Source: Deltaproteobacteria bacterium (GTDB lineage: Bacteria; Desulfobacterota; DSM-4660; Desulfatiglandales; HGW-15). From it: a stretch of 64,000 nucleotides of DNA. Below, in pieces: positions 1 through 7,671 of the stretch. The first letter of the stretch is position 1. The number at the start of each line of letters is the position of its first letter. A program made the position numbers and the translations under genes. Where the stretch lies: positions 124,001-188,000 of the forward strand of contig JAGVAP010000031.1 of NCBI GenBank assembly GCA_020060215.1. Reading direction: 5' to 3'. Under the pieces are notes generated by a model, which saw only the letters and a program-made list of their open reading frames with translations, was not told the DNA's origin and searched no databases.

Positions 1-669
1 GGCCAAGAGGTCGAAGGGGGAGGATCCATGGACGAATCGTCCTTTGTTCATGATGAGGATTTGGTCTGCGATCCTCGTGGAGAAATGAAAGTTCTGCTCC
101 ACCAGCAGGATGGAGAGGCCCCGCATCCTCAATTCACCCATGAGCTTTCCGATTTCCTCGACGATCACCGGGGCCAGTCCCTCTGAGGGCTCGTCCATCA
201 GCAGCATCTTCGGGTTGCCCATCAGGGCCCGCCCTATGGCGAGCATCTGCTGCTCGCCTCCGCTGAGCTGGTTCCCCATGTGATAGAGCCTCTCCCGCAA
301 GCGGGGAAACCTTTCGAGAATGCTGTCCAGGTCCCAATCCCGCCCATGGCTTTCTCTTGAGGTCCGCTCATTGATGGTCAGGTTTTCATGGACCCGGAGT
401 GACGGAAAAATGAGTCTCCCCTGGGGGACCAGCCCCAGCCCGAGTCTTACCCGGTCATAAGGGGGCAAATGGGTGATCTCTTGATTCTCGAAAACGATTT
501 TGCCGTCCGAAGTGGGGAGGAGACCCATGATGGAGCGGATCATGGTGGTCTTGCCCACACCATTTCGGCCGAGAACCGAGAGGATCGTCCCTTCCGTCAC
601 CTCCAGGGAGATGCCTTGGAGGATATGGCTCTTCCCGTAGAAGGTGTGCACATCGTGAACAGCGAGCAT
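1..669 (-). CDS. livF: Branched-chain amino acid ABC transporter, ATP-binding protein LivF (partial)
   Basis: ATPase subunit of a HAAT-type ABC importer; it would sit on the inner face of the membrane and pair with LivG to drive uptake through LivH/LivM. The ATG at 669 gives MLAVHDVHTFYGKSHILQG. The frame then shows a Walker A (GRNGVGKTT), the signature LSGGEQQ, and a Walker B (LLMDEPSEGL), the usual LivF spelling. About 223 codons are visible; the C-terminal end runs off the left edge of the window, so roughly the last 10-20 residues are missing. It starts 3 nt after the livG stop and is the last visible gene of the livHMGF cluster. The actual substrate cannot be told from sequence. Confidence 0.93.
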   Translation of the reverse strand, partial: MLAVHDVHTFYGKSHILQGISLEVTEGTILSVLGRNGVGKTTMIRSIMGLLPTSDGKIVFENQEITHLPPYDRVRLGLGLVPQGRLIFPSLRVHENLTINERTSRESHGRDWDLDSILERFPRLRERLYHMGNQLSGGEQQMLAIGRALMGNPKMLLMDEPSEGLAPVIVEEIGKLMGELRMRGLSILLVEQNFHFSTRIADQILIMNKGRFVHGSSPFDLLA

Positions 670-672
670 ACC

Positions 673-1425
673 CTATCGTTCTCCGCCAAGGTAAATCGTC
701 ATCACTCTTTGATTTCCTTTGATCTCCTCCGGTGTACCCTGAGCGACGGTCTGGCCAAAGTGCATCACCGTTACCTTCTGCGCCAGGGAATAGACCACGT
801 CCATGTCGTGCTCGATGATGAGCATGGTGATGGAACCATCCAGCCGGCCCAGAAATCCGGTCATCTCCGCGGTCTCAAAAGGGGAGAGCCCTGCGGTGGG
901 CTCATCCAGCAGCAGGAGACGAGGGCGGTTCGCCAGGGCCATAACCACCTCGATCTGCCTCTGCACCCCGTAGGAGAGATTGCCGACGAGCGTATCCCGT
1001 TTTTCCTCCAGGTTCCAGGCGCGCAGGAGTTCCTCTGCCGGCGAGACGATCTCGGGGTAACGGGACAATGACTTGTGAATGGAGGAGCGGAGGGGGGTCC
1101 GGGCCTGAATGGCCAGCAGGAGATTCTCGAACACCGTCAAGGGTTGGAAGAGATGGATGATCTGAAAGGTCCGGGCCAGGCCCATGGCCGCTCTGCGGTA
1201 CGCCGGAACTCGAGAGACGTCCTTCCCGAAGAGCAGGATTCTTCCAGAAGTGAGTGGTTCCACACCGCTGATGAGGTTGAACAGGGTGGTCTTGCCGGCG
1301 CCGTTCGGGCCTACAATGGCATGCCTTTCCCCTGAATCGATCTCCAGCGAAAGGCTGTTTACGGCCGTAAGCCGGCCGAAACTTTTTCTCAGCCCTTCAA
1401 GGATGAGCGGTTTAGGCCGGTTCAC
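673..1425 (-). CDS. livG: Branched-chain amino acid ABC transporter, ATP-binding protein LivG
   Basis: Second ATPase of the HAAT importer. I place the start at the GTG at 1425 (VNRPKPLILEGLRKSFGRL), which overlaps the livM stop as GTGA and follows an AGAGGAA Shine-Dalgarno; a longer in-frame extension to 1518 only reads livM sequence out of frame. This gives 250 aa, normal for LivG. Walker A is GPNGAGKTTLFN, the signature is LSYGVQRQIE, and Walker B is LLLLDEPTAGLSP. The signature reads LSYG rather than LSGG, which is common in LivG. Translationally coupled to livM and livF. Confidence 0.93.
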   Translation of the reverse strand: MNRPKPLILEGLRKSFGRLTAVNSLSLEIDSGERHAIVGPNGAGKTTLFNLISGVEPLTSGRILLFGKDVSRVPAYRRAAMGLARTFQIIHLFQPLTVFENLLLAIQARTPLRSSIHKSLSRYPEIVSPAEELLRAWNLEEKRDTLVGNLSYGVQRQIEVVMALANRPRLLLLDEPTAGLSPFETAEMTGFLGRLDGSITMLIIEHDMDVVYSLAQKVTVMHFGQTVAQGTPEEIKGNQRVMTIYLGGER

Positions 1426-2354
1426 TTCCTCTGCATCTCCCTTCGTAGCGGTCCCAGGATCCCCTTCGGAAAGAACATGATCACCACGACGTAGACGGCC
1501 CCGAGAACCAAGACCCACCGGTCCGTATAGGTGCTGATCAGGTTCTCCATCAGAGTGACCAACGCGGCACCGAACGCGGCTCCCCAGAGGGTACCCGCAC
1601 CGCCCAGAATGACCATGAGGAGCCCCTTTGCGGAGAGCACGAGGCCCAGGTCGGACGGACCGACGAACCGGTTGTAGAAGACATAGAGGACACCCGCCGT
1701 CGAGGCAAACCCTGCCGCGATGATGAAGGCGGTGTACTTGTACAGTGAGACATTGTATCCCAGGGCCGTCATCCGCAGTTCGCCGTCCCGGATCCCCTTC
1801 AATGTCAACCCGAAGGGTGATCTCGCAATGATGGACAAGAGCAGGCTCATCAGGGCAACGATTGCCAGGACCAGGTAATAGTAGCTCATCCGGGTCACCC
1901 CCCAGGAAAGCCCCAGGGTGGGGAGGCTTATCCCGGTAAGCCCATCGTCACCTCCCGTAAGGCTTCGCCACTTGTAGGCGACGGCCCAGAGTACCTGCCC
2001 CAGCGCAAGGGTGATCATGAGGAAAGACGAGCCCCCTGCCCTGATGGCCAGGAAGCCGAAGAGTCCGCTGATCATCAATCCGCTGACCACGCCGGCAAGA
2101 AGGCATATCCAGAAGTTGTTGGTCATCTGAAGACTGATGAGGCCGGCGGTGTATGCCCCTGCACCGAAGAAGGCGGCGTGTCCCAGCGACGGCAGGCCCG
2201 CAGTGCCCACCAGGAGGTCCAGGCTCATGGCGAACAACCCGAATACCAATGCCTGGGTGAGGAGGCTGAGATGGTAGGAGGAGAGGACAATCGGCATCAG
2301 GAGCAGGATCCCCAATATCAAACAGAACACCGATCTACGCCTCAGGATTCTCAT
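1422..2354 (-). CDS. livM: Branched-chain amino acid ABC transporter, permease LivM
   Basis: Integral membrane permease of the same importer, 310 aa with about 8-10 hydrophobic segments starting with the N-terminal helix MRILRRRSVFCLILGILLLM. The conserved core (LVGTAGLPSLGHAAFFGAGAY near residue 48, and GGAGTLWGAAFGAALVTLMEN near residue 250) is the classic LivM pattern. Its ATG overlaps the livH stop codon by 4 nt (ATGA), so the two permeases are translationally coupled. Confidence 0.93.
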   Translation of the reverse strand: MRILRRRSVFCLILGILLLMPIVLSSYHLSLLTQALVFGLFAMSLDLLVGTAGLPSLGHAAFFGAGAYTAGLISLQMTNNFWICLLAGVVSGLMISGLFGFLAIRAGGSSFLMITLALGQVLWAVAYKWRSLTGGDDGLTGISLPTLGLSWGVTRMSYYYLVLAIVALMSLLLSIIARSPFGLTLKGIRDGELRMTALGYNVSLYKYTAFIIAAGFASTAGVLYVFYNRFVGPSDLGLVLSAKGLLMVILGGAGTLWGAAFGAALVTLMENLISTYTDRWVLVLGAVYVVVIMFFPKGILGPLRREMQRK

Positions 2355-3208
2355 TTCCCTCCAAAGAGGCCTTGAGGCCTTACGGCCAGCACTAAGGCCA
2401 TAGGTGCGAAAACAAGAAAGAGCGAGAGTTCCGGGACGAGGGCTTTGCCGAAGTTGTCGAGAACCCCGATCACCAGACTGCCCAGAAACGCACCCCTGAG
2501 GCTCTTCTGCCCGCCGATGATGATCACGACCAGGGCCAGAAGGAGGATTTCCATGTCGGCGCCGGGGTAGACCCCTATGATGGGCCCGCCGAGAACCCCT
2601 GCAATGGTGGCGAGCAGGGTCCCCAGGGCAAACACGGTCGTAAACAGGCGGCCCACGTTTACACCGACGGATTGCGCCATATCGGAGTTGTCCACACCGG
2701 CCCTCACCCTCATACCCACCTTTGTCTTTTCGATCAGCAGAAACAGTAGGACGCCCACGAGCAGGCCTGCCGCGATCACAAAGACCCTGTAGATCGGGAA
2801 CTTCAAATCACCCCCCACGGACACCGAGAATGCCAGCAGCCGGGGCGTCTGGAGCGATTGCGGGAGTCCGCCCCAGATCCAGAGACAGGCATCCTGCAGG
2901 ATGAAGATGAATCCGAACGTCAACAGGACCTGGGCCAGCTCGTTCTGCAGGAGCCGGCGAAGAAAAATCTTCTCGATGAAGATCCCGATCAGAGGAACAA
3001 CCAGACAGGCTGCCGCCAGGCCATATGCGAAGTTTCCCGTCTCCTGGATCAGGGCGAGGGCAACATAGGTCCCGACGAGGTAGAAGGAGCCATGGGCAAG
3101 ATTCACGACATTCATCAGGCCGAAGATCAGGGAAAGGCCGGACGCGACGAGGAATAGAAGCATGGAAAAGGAAAGGCTGTTCAGAAGTTGGAGGACAATG
3201 AAGTCCAT
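2351..3208 (-). CDS. livH: Branched-chain amino acid ABC transporter, permease LivH
   Basis: Partner permease of LivM, 285 aa, highly hydrophobic throughout. The LivH hallmarks are visible: an N-terminal LSFSMLLFLVASGLSLIFGLMNVVNLAHGS-type segment and a C-terminal IIGGQKSLRGAFLGSLVIG motif (EAA-like loop that contacts the ATPase). It is the first gene after the binding protein; 215 bp separate them and contain repeat-like words and a possible stem-loop rather than a gene. Confidence 0.93.
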   Translation of the reverse strand: MDFIVLQLLNSLSFSMLLFLVASGLSLIFGLMNVVNLAHGSFYLVGTYVALALIQETGNFAYGLAAACLVVPLIGIFIEKIFLRRLLQNELAQVLLTFGFIFILQDACLWIWGGLPQSLQTPRLLAFSVSVGGDLKFPIYRVFVIAAGLLVGVLLFLLIEKTKVGMRVRAGVDNSDMAQSVGVNVGRLFTTVFALGTLLATIAGVLGGPIIGVYPGADMEILLLALVVIIIGGQKSLRGAFLGSLVIGVLDNFGKALVPELSLFLVFAPMALVLAVRPQGLFGGK

Positions 3209-3250
3209 CTATCGATGAAGTCCCTCGATCGGAAGGGGGTTTCATGGAAC

Positions 3251-3284
3251 AGGCTGACCTCCCGGGATACGGGCGGGCCAGCCT
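3251..3284 (-). other. Possible stem-loop between binding-protein and permease genes
   Basis: AGGCTG at 3251-3256 can pair with CAGCCT at 3279-3284, with further GC pairing inside. It lies between the binding-protein gene and livH. Such hairpins can lower downstream expression relative to the abundant binding protein. There is no T-run, so it is not called a terminator. Confidence 0.3.
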
Positions 3285-3327
3285 GTACAGTGGGCGTCAC
3301 TGAACGATGAACGACCGGAAGAACATC

Positions 3328-3360
3328 ATCGAACATGGAACATCGAACGTCCAATCAAGA
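3328..3360. repeat. Word-like intergenic repeat (GAACATNGAAC type)
   Basis: Overlapping words GAACATC, GAACATGG, GAACATCGAACG and CCAATC. Similar short word repeats occur at 13479-13515, 13601-13630 and 53251-53410. No coding signal. Confidence 0.4.
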
Positions 3361-3423
3361 GTCGAGACATCGCCATCGGGTAAATATCCATGGGAAAGGG
3401 GATCGGCCGGAACAAGGCCCGGG

Positions 3424-4638
3424 CTAACGCCCCAGCTGCCCTTTACTGTCTATGCCTCTGATGACGTCGAAGACCGTATTGACCAGCTTCCCTTCCTTGT
3501 TCGTTTCCACCCGCCTGATCCCCATGTCCTCGATGGCGAAGCGGTTCTCGTCAAACCGGAACAACCCCCGGGGCGCCTCAAACCGGGCCTTCTGCATGGC
3601 CGCAGACAGGGCCTTCTTGTCCGACGTGTTCCCCTTCTGCGCCTTGGCTCCCTCCGCGATCACTTTTGCCGCGACATAGCCCAGTTCGCTGAAAAACCCG
3701 GGGGGAGTCTTGTACAGTTTCGAATAGCCTTCCACGAATTTCTGGTTCACCCCGCTGTCCCGGGACGGCGTGTACGACAGAAGGCTGATGATCCCCTTGG
3801 CTGCCTCCCCTTGCGCCGGCAGAAAGCTCTCGTCCACGAGGTCCCCTGCGGCGGTCAAGGGAAGCTTTTCCTTGAGCCCGTAATCTGCATATTGCTTCAC
3901 GAATCGGATGGCGTCCCCGCCTGCGAAAAAGACCCATGCGGCATCGGCTTCTTTCGGCTTGATCTGGGAGAGAAAAGGCGCGTAATCGGGAGACCCCAGG
4001 GGGGGATAAATGACCTGTACCACCTTCCCCCCAAGCTCCTCGAAGGATTTCTTGAAGGCATCGACAACCGCACGCCCCCAGACATAATCCGGTCCCAGGA
4101 GGACCATCTTGCGGTACTTGAGCTTGTCATGGAGGTACATGGCCGAAGCCTTGCCTATCTGGACCGGCGAAAAGGAGACACGAAAGATATTGGGGGCAGG
4201 AGGCTCACCGCTTTCCTTCAATGTCCCTGGAATAGCGTAAACCTGCGGCACGCCGCTTTCGATCACAATGTCCCTGACGGCCATCCCTACCCCGCTGCTT
4301 ACCGGGCCTATGATGGCATCAACCTTGTCGGACTCAAGAAGCTTCCGCACCTTGATCACCCCGGTCCGGGGTTCGGACTGGGTATCCTCGGTGATGAGCT
4401 CGACCTTGCGCCCGGCTATCATACTGCCTTGCTCGGTGAGGAAGTACTTGACCCCTTTATCGATATCTTCACCCACTTTCGCGTACACTCCGGTATAGGG
4501 GAGGAGCAGACCCAGCTTGATCGGGCCGGTGCTTTCCGCCGCAAACACTTGACCGCAAATGCCCAGTGAAATTGCGGAGAACAACCAAAGACCCAGGACG
4601 CTCCCTGAAACTTTCTTGAACGGCAGGGGGTGTTTCAT
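3424..4638 (-). CDS. ABC transporter substrate-binding protein (LivK/Peripla_BP_6 type)
   Basis: Periplasmic receptor that would deliver ligand to LivHM. Start chosen at the ATG at 4638 (MKHPLPFKK), preceded by AAAAGGAGGAGCGTT; an upstream in-frame ATG at 4656 contains this ribosome site and is rejected. The 404-aa product has a signal peptide (hydrophobic core LGLWLFSAISLGICG, likely cut after VFAA), then the type I periplasmic fold opening IKLGLLLPYTGVYAKVGED. Ligand class is uncertain: LivK-like proteins also bind amides, urea and aromatic acids. The divergent neighbour is an amidohydrolase, which hints at an amide or ureido substrate (inference). Confidence 0.9.
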   Translation of the reverse strand: MKHPLPFKKVSGSVLGLWLFSAISLGICGQVFAAESTGPIKLGLLLPYTGVYAKVGEDIDKGVKYFLTEQGSMIAGRKVELITEDTQSEPRTGVIKVRKLLESDKVDAIIGPVSSGVGMAVRDIVIESGVPQVYAIPGTLKESGEPPAPNIFRVSFSPVQIGKASAMYLHDKLKYRKMVLLGPDYVWGRAVVDAFKKSFEELGGKVVQVIYPPLGSPDYAPFLSQIKPKEADAAWVFFAGGDAIRFVKQYADYGLKEKLPLTAAGDLVDESFLPAQGEAAKGIISLLSYTPSRDSGVNQKFVEGYSKLYKTPPGFFSELGYVAAKVIAEGAKAQKGNTSDKKALSAAMQKARFEAPRGLFRFDENRFAIEDMGIRRVETNKEGKLVNTVFDVIRGIDSKGQLGR

Positions 4639-4700
4639 AACGCTCCTCCTTTTCAATGGGGTTGATCTGTGTCTCCGACTCTATCAAACGAACCGGTTCA

Positions 4701-4732
4701 TAATATACCTCGTCAATCATATACCTTGTCAA
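4701..4732 (-). promoter_or_regulatory. Tandem 16-bp direct repeat with promoter-like elements upstream of the liv binding-protein gene
   Basis: Two adjacent 16-mers, TAATATACCTCGTCAA (4701-4716) and TCATATACCTTGTCAA (4717-4732), differ at three positions. Read on the minus strand each contains TTGAC followed by AGGTATAT, so the block supplies -35-like TTGACA and -10-like TATATT elements for the gene starting at 4638. AT-rich relative to its surroundings. It may be a promoter with two tandem regulator half-sites. Confidence 0.45.
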
Positions 4733-4946
4733 CCTTGGTCACCCTTTCCATTGCCGGACAAAAGGTCCGCCCGTGAGAACCCCAGCGGACTTGAACAATC
4801 TTGAAAATGGAGAGGAATCCGACTAAGGTGGATTTGCTTGTCGCCGACAGTGCTGGTGGGTCCTGTGCGGTCCCCGATTCCATCGCGATCGGCCGCGGGG
4901 AACTGATCAAGGCCCAACCCAAAGTCACGACCCAGGAGGATCACTC

Positions 4947-5651
4947 ATGATTTTGTCCAAGCCGCAGTCCAGGGTTGTAACCGTCGCCGCAAGGCCTGAA
5001 CCCCTCGAAATCGATCTGGCCAGGACGGCCGTGGTCGTGGTGGACATGCAGAACGCGTTTGTCAGCAAGGGAGGCATGTTCGATGCGGTCGGTTGGGACA
5101 TCTCCGCGGCTGAGCAGGTCGTCGAAAACAACAGGAAGATTATCGACGCGGCCCGCAAGGCAGGAAGCAGGATCATCTACCTGAAGATGAGCTATGAGCC
5201 CGACTACTCAAATAGCGGAGGGCCGGAGTCCCCGAACTGGCACAAGGAAGTGGGCTTGGCCCTCATGAGGAGCAAACCCGAGCACTGGGGGAGATTTGTC
5301 ACCAGGGGGACCTGGGATGAAGAGATCTGCGAGCGGCTCAAACCGGAGCCGGGAGACGCCGTTGTCCGGAAACAGCGGTACAGCGGCTTTGCAGGGACGA
5401 ACCTCGACATGATCCTCAAGACCTTCAACGCCAAATATTGCGTCTACACAGGGGTGGCGACCAACGTCTGCGTGGAATCCACGCTGCGGGACGGCTTTTT
5501 CCTGGATTACTGGCCGCTGATTGTCTCGGACGCCGTGAACAATGCCGGCCCCCCGGTTACACAGGAGGCGACCCTCTGGAATGTTGAAGCCCTGTTCGGG
5601 TGGGTGACAACGACCGACGATTTCCTGCGCGCGGTTACCCCCGCCTCCTAA
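4947..5651 (+). CDS. Isochorismatase-family cysteine hydrolase, RutB-like (ureidoacrylate amidohydrolase type)
   Basis: Predicted cytosolic amidohydrolase of 234 aa. The catalytic triad of the family is visible: Asp33 in VVDMQNAF, Lys142 in VVRKQRYSGF, and nucleophile Cys175 in GVATNVCVESTLRDG. Around these the sequence closely follows E. coli RutB as I remember it (GGPESPNWHK, RYSGF, STLRDGFFL), which cleaves ureidoacrylate or peroxyureidoacrylate to aminoacrylate and carbamate. Start is the ATG after CCCAGGAGG. No other rut genes are near; instead it stands alone, divergent from the liv-type ABC importer. A role on another ureido or amide compound (for example biuret-like) is possible. Confidence 0.85.
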   Translation: MILSKPQSRVVTVAARPEPLEIDLARTAVVVVDMQNAFVSKGGMFDAVGWDISAAEQVVENNRKIIDAARKAGSRIIYLKMSYEPDYSNSGGPESPNWHKEVGLALMRSKPEHWGRFVTRGTWDEEICERLKPEPGDAVVRKQRYSGFAGTNLDMILKTFNAKYCVYTGVATNVCVESTLRDGFFLDYWPLIVSDAVNNAGPPVTQEATLWNVEALFGWVTTTDDFLRAVTPAS

Positions 5652-5738
5652 ATGATTCCGTGTGAGAGATGGGGACTCATTCTATACCACATCCTGTGCC
5701 GGGGACCGGGTCGGCCGCCGAATATGATCGTAAATGGA

Positions 5739-6443
5739 TCACTGGGTTCGCAGGTACTCTTTCACCTTCTCCGGGGTGTAGGGGGCCCGGCGGCCCGGAC
5801 ATCGGCGCTCGGTGCAGAGGAGGCAGCTCACGAAACCCTTGTCGTTGGGGAACAGGATGCCGGATCGTGACTTGATGGGTTTCATGACACCCCCTGCGGT
5901 CAATGTCACCCCCACTTGATCTTCGGGAGCGTCGAAGAGATCAAAAAGAGGCTTCTGTTCCGTAATCGGCCAGTCTTCGATTTCGCCCGGATTCATGTGC
6001 GCAACATGGGTGAGTCGATACTTTCCTTTCAGAACCTCCGCGAGAAAATCTACGGCTGAGACCAGGGCCAGCGTCTTGATCACATCCAGGCAGTATTGCC
6101 TCATCATGTTCCCGCCCGGCACAGACCACTCATCCAGCTCCTTCCCCACCGTGGCAATGAAGGGGAACACCCTTTCCTGATCGATCAGGTTCTTGCTGAG
6201 CGCTCGACTGGTAAAGCGAACGCCGTCGATATCCACCGTGCTCCTGTCGATCACCCGGGCGTGTGAAACCCGGTAAACCGCCCTCAGGCGGGCTGTGGCG
6301 CGGGCCCTCTCCAGGAGCTCAAAGACCATCGCCTCCTGCCGGCCGTCAGTCTTGGGGAGCCTTAACCGCTTGGAGACTGAGACCTGGTCCAGCCTGAAGG
6401 GGACCTCGACCAGGCAGGTATCGTTTTCCAGGGGTGTAATCAT
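5739..6443 (-). CDS. Stand-alone vitamin B12-dependent methionine synthase activation-domain protein
   Basis: 234 aa with similarity to the C-terminal reactivation domain of MetH (PF02965), which binds S-adenosylmethionine and lets a flavodoxin reduce inactive cob(II)alamin. The diagnostic stretch is MNPGEIEDWPITEQKPLFDLF, followed by VGVTLTAGGVMKPIKSRSGI, as in the MetH SAM-binding region. No methyltransferase or B12-binding domain is fused, and none is next door. The C-terminus adds a short Cys cluster (SCLLCTERRCPGR) absent from MetH. It likely reactivates a corrinoid enzyme encoded elsewhere. Start ATG has only a weak GGTGAAAG ribosome site. Confidence 0.8.
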   Translation of the reverse strand: MITPLENDTCLVEVPFRLDQVSVSKRLRLPKTDGRQEAMVFELLERARATARLRAVYRVSHARVIDRSTVDIDGVRFTSRALSKNLIDQERVFPFIATVGKELDEWSVPGGNMMRQYCLDVIKTLALVSAVDFLAEVLKGKYRLTHVAHMNPGEIEDWPITEQKPLFDLFDAPEDQVGVTLTAGGVMKPIKSRSGILFPNDKGFVSCLLCTERRCPGRRAPYTPEKVKEYLRTQ

Positions 6444-6575
6444 TGGCTTTCACCATTGCCGGTGTTGCTGGGGACAGGGGCGGAAAAGGCGTTCTCTTCG
6501 ACGATCATTACCCCAAAACGGACCTCTTGAACAGGCTCATATGGAGTTCGAGGAAAGAAAGTATTTGCTCCTTAG

Positions 6576-6896
6576 CAAAGCAGTCAGGGGGACGTTCCTG
6601 CCATACAACGACAGGTGTACATTTCGCCCTACGACGCCGCAGGCCGCGCCCTTGTCGAACGGTTTCGCAAGGCCAATGCTGATGCGGTCTCTGAGAAAAG
6701 CGCCATCGACTTGACCGCCAAGGCGTTACGCGCGGCCGGGATGCTCAGGTTGGACCCGGTCGATTGGAGAGTGGTGAACGCCCCGGCGGAAGACGGGATC
6801 TTTCGCCTGGGCGGCGTCCTGGTCGGGACGATTGCCTATCGATGCATGGTGAATCTTCTGGGGGTCCGGTTATCCTCGCCGTCTCCATCGCGTTGA
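6576..6896 (+). pseudogene. Remnant of a GSU2403-family nucleotidyltransferase-fold protein
   Basis: The frame reads QRQVYISPYDAAGRALVERF, later GIFRLGGVLVGTIAYRCMVN, the core of GSU2403-family (PF12281, predicted nucleotidyltransferase) proteins, which are normally about 300 aa or more. Only about 100 codons remain: an in-frame TAG at 6573 cuts the upstream side and the frame ends at 6896 just after LLGVR. No start codon with a ribosome site was found. I read it as a decayed fragment; the family assignment is from memory of the FRLGGVLVGT motif. Confidence 0.45.
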
Positions 6897-6955
6897 CAAG
6901 AAAAACCAAATGTCATAAGAAAACTCCACGAAAAGAGCGGCTGACCGGAGGCGAT

Positions 6956-7288
6956 ATGAGGCTCATCCGAATCGTACTTGCTGTACTTCTCATGCCCATT
7001 GCAGCGTTGGGGTGGGCGGAGCAGTGCCACGAATCCTCCATTGTGAGCCCGAGCCCTTTCATGGGGAGTCACGGGGAAGAGTTCAAGCTGAGCGACGGGT
7101 CTCGATGGAAGGTCGTCTTCGAGGACGAATACTTGTACGCGTACGCCCCCAGAGTCACCGTCTGTCCGGACTCCGGCAAAATGACCATCCAGGGAAAGAC
7201 CCTCAAGATACAGGCCATCAAGCCCCCACCAGAGCGAGAATACGAAAAACCTTTTCTGATCGTACCCCAGGAACGTTACGGTCATTAG
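6956..7288 (+). CDS. Small secreted hypothetical protein
   Basis: 110 aa. The ATG at 6956 follows CCGGAGGCGAT and opens a clear signal peptide (MRLIRIVLAVLLMPIAALGWA, probable cut after GWA). The mature part of about 90 residues contains two cysteines (QCHESS and VTVCPDSG) that could form a disulfide, and the stretches GEEFKLSDGSRWKV and FEDEYLYAYAPRV. It appears to be a periplasmic beta-rich protein. No function is known to me. An open frame extends upstream to 6764 but overlaps the pseudogene and lacks a ribosome site. Confidence 0.7.
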   Translation: MRLIRIVLAVLLMPIAALGWAEQCHESSIVSPSPFMGSHGEEFKLSDGSRWKVVFEDEYLYAYAPRVTVCPDSGKMTIQGKTLKIQAIKPPPEREYEKPFLIVPQERYGH

Positions 7289-7671
7289 CCTGCGGCCGAA
7301 GGAAGAGGGTCGCTTTCTTTGGGCTGGACCGGAAAGATGTTCAGCACCTTGCCTTGGGTCAGCCGCCGATGCTCGCGAAATCGTAGATTAGGATTTGAGG
7401 AGAGTGAACATAAGCGAAGTCAAACCGGTCACCCCCGGTGAATTGCTACGGAATGGTCGGGCAGGGGAAGGCTGGGGAACATTACCCTGGCGTCCAGCTC
7501 CGTAGGATGGGTGGAGCGCAGCGGAACCCATCCATTCGAGCTGTCATCGATCCCTTCCTCTCCGACCCGCTCTTGTGGTGATGAGGGACTTCCCAAGTTC
7601 GTTCCAGAGACGCTTGGCCGGGCGGAAACAGGCTCTTTTCAAAAGGACAAGCTGCCGCTACAGTTGAACGG
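7289..7671. other. Intergenic region, no gene seen
   Basis: 383 bp between the small secreted protein and the MATE gene. It contains one copy of the GTAGGATGGGTGGAGCGCAG repeat (separate entry). I see no convincing coding frame, tRNA or terminator. Confidence 0.6.
7502..7532 (+). repeat. Dispersed 31-bp imperfect palindrome, copy 1
   Basis: Starts GTAGGATGGGTGGAGCGCAG and ends AACCCATCC. GGATGGGT at the left can pair with ACCCATCC at the right, giving a hairpin. Near-identical copies lie at 14464-14494 (minus) and 55852-55882, with a degenerate copy at 48853-48880. Confidence 0.75.

Noticed and set aside
1425..1518. Longer LivG starting at 1518
   Set aside because: The added 31 residues are out-of-frame livM sequence; the GTG at 1425 has a ribosome site and the GTGA overlap typical of the operon.
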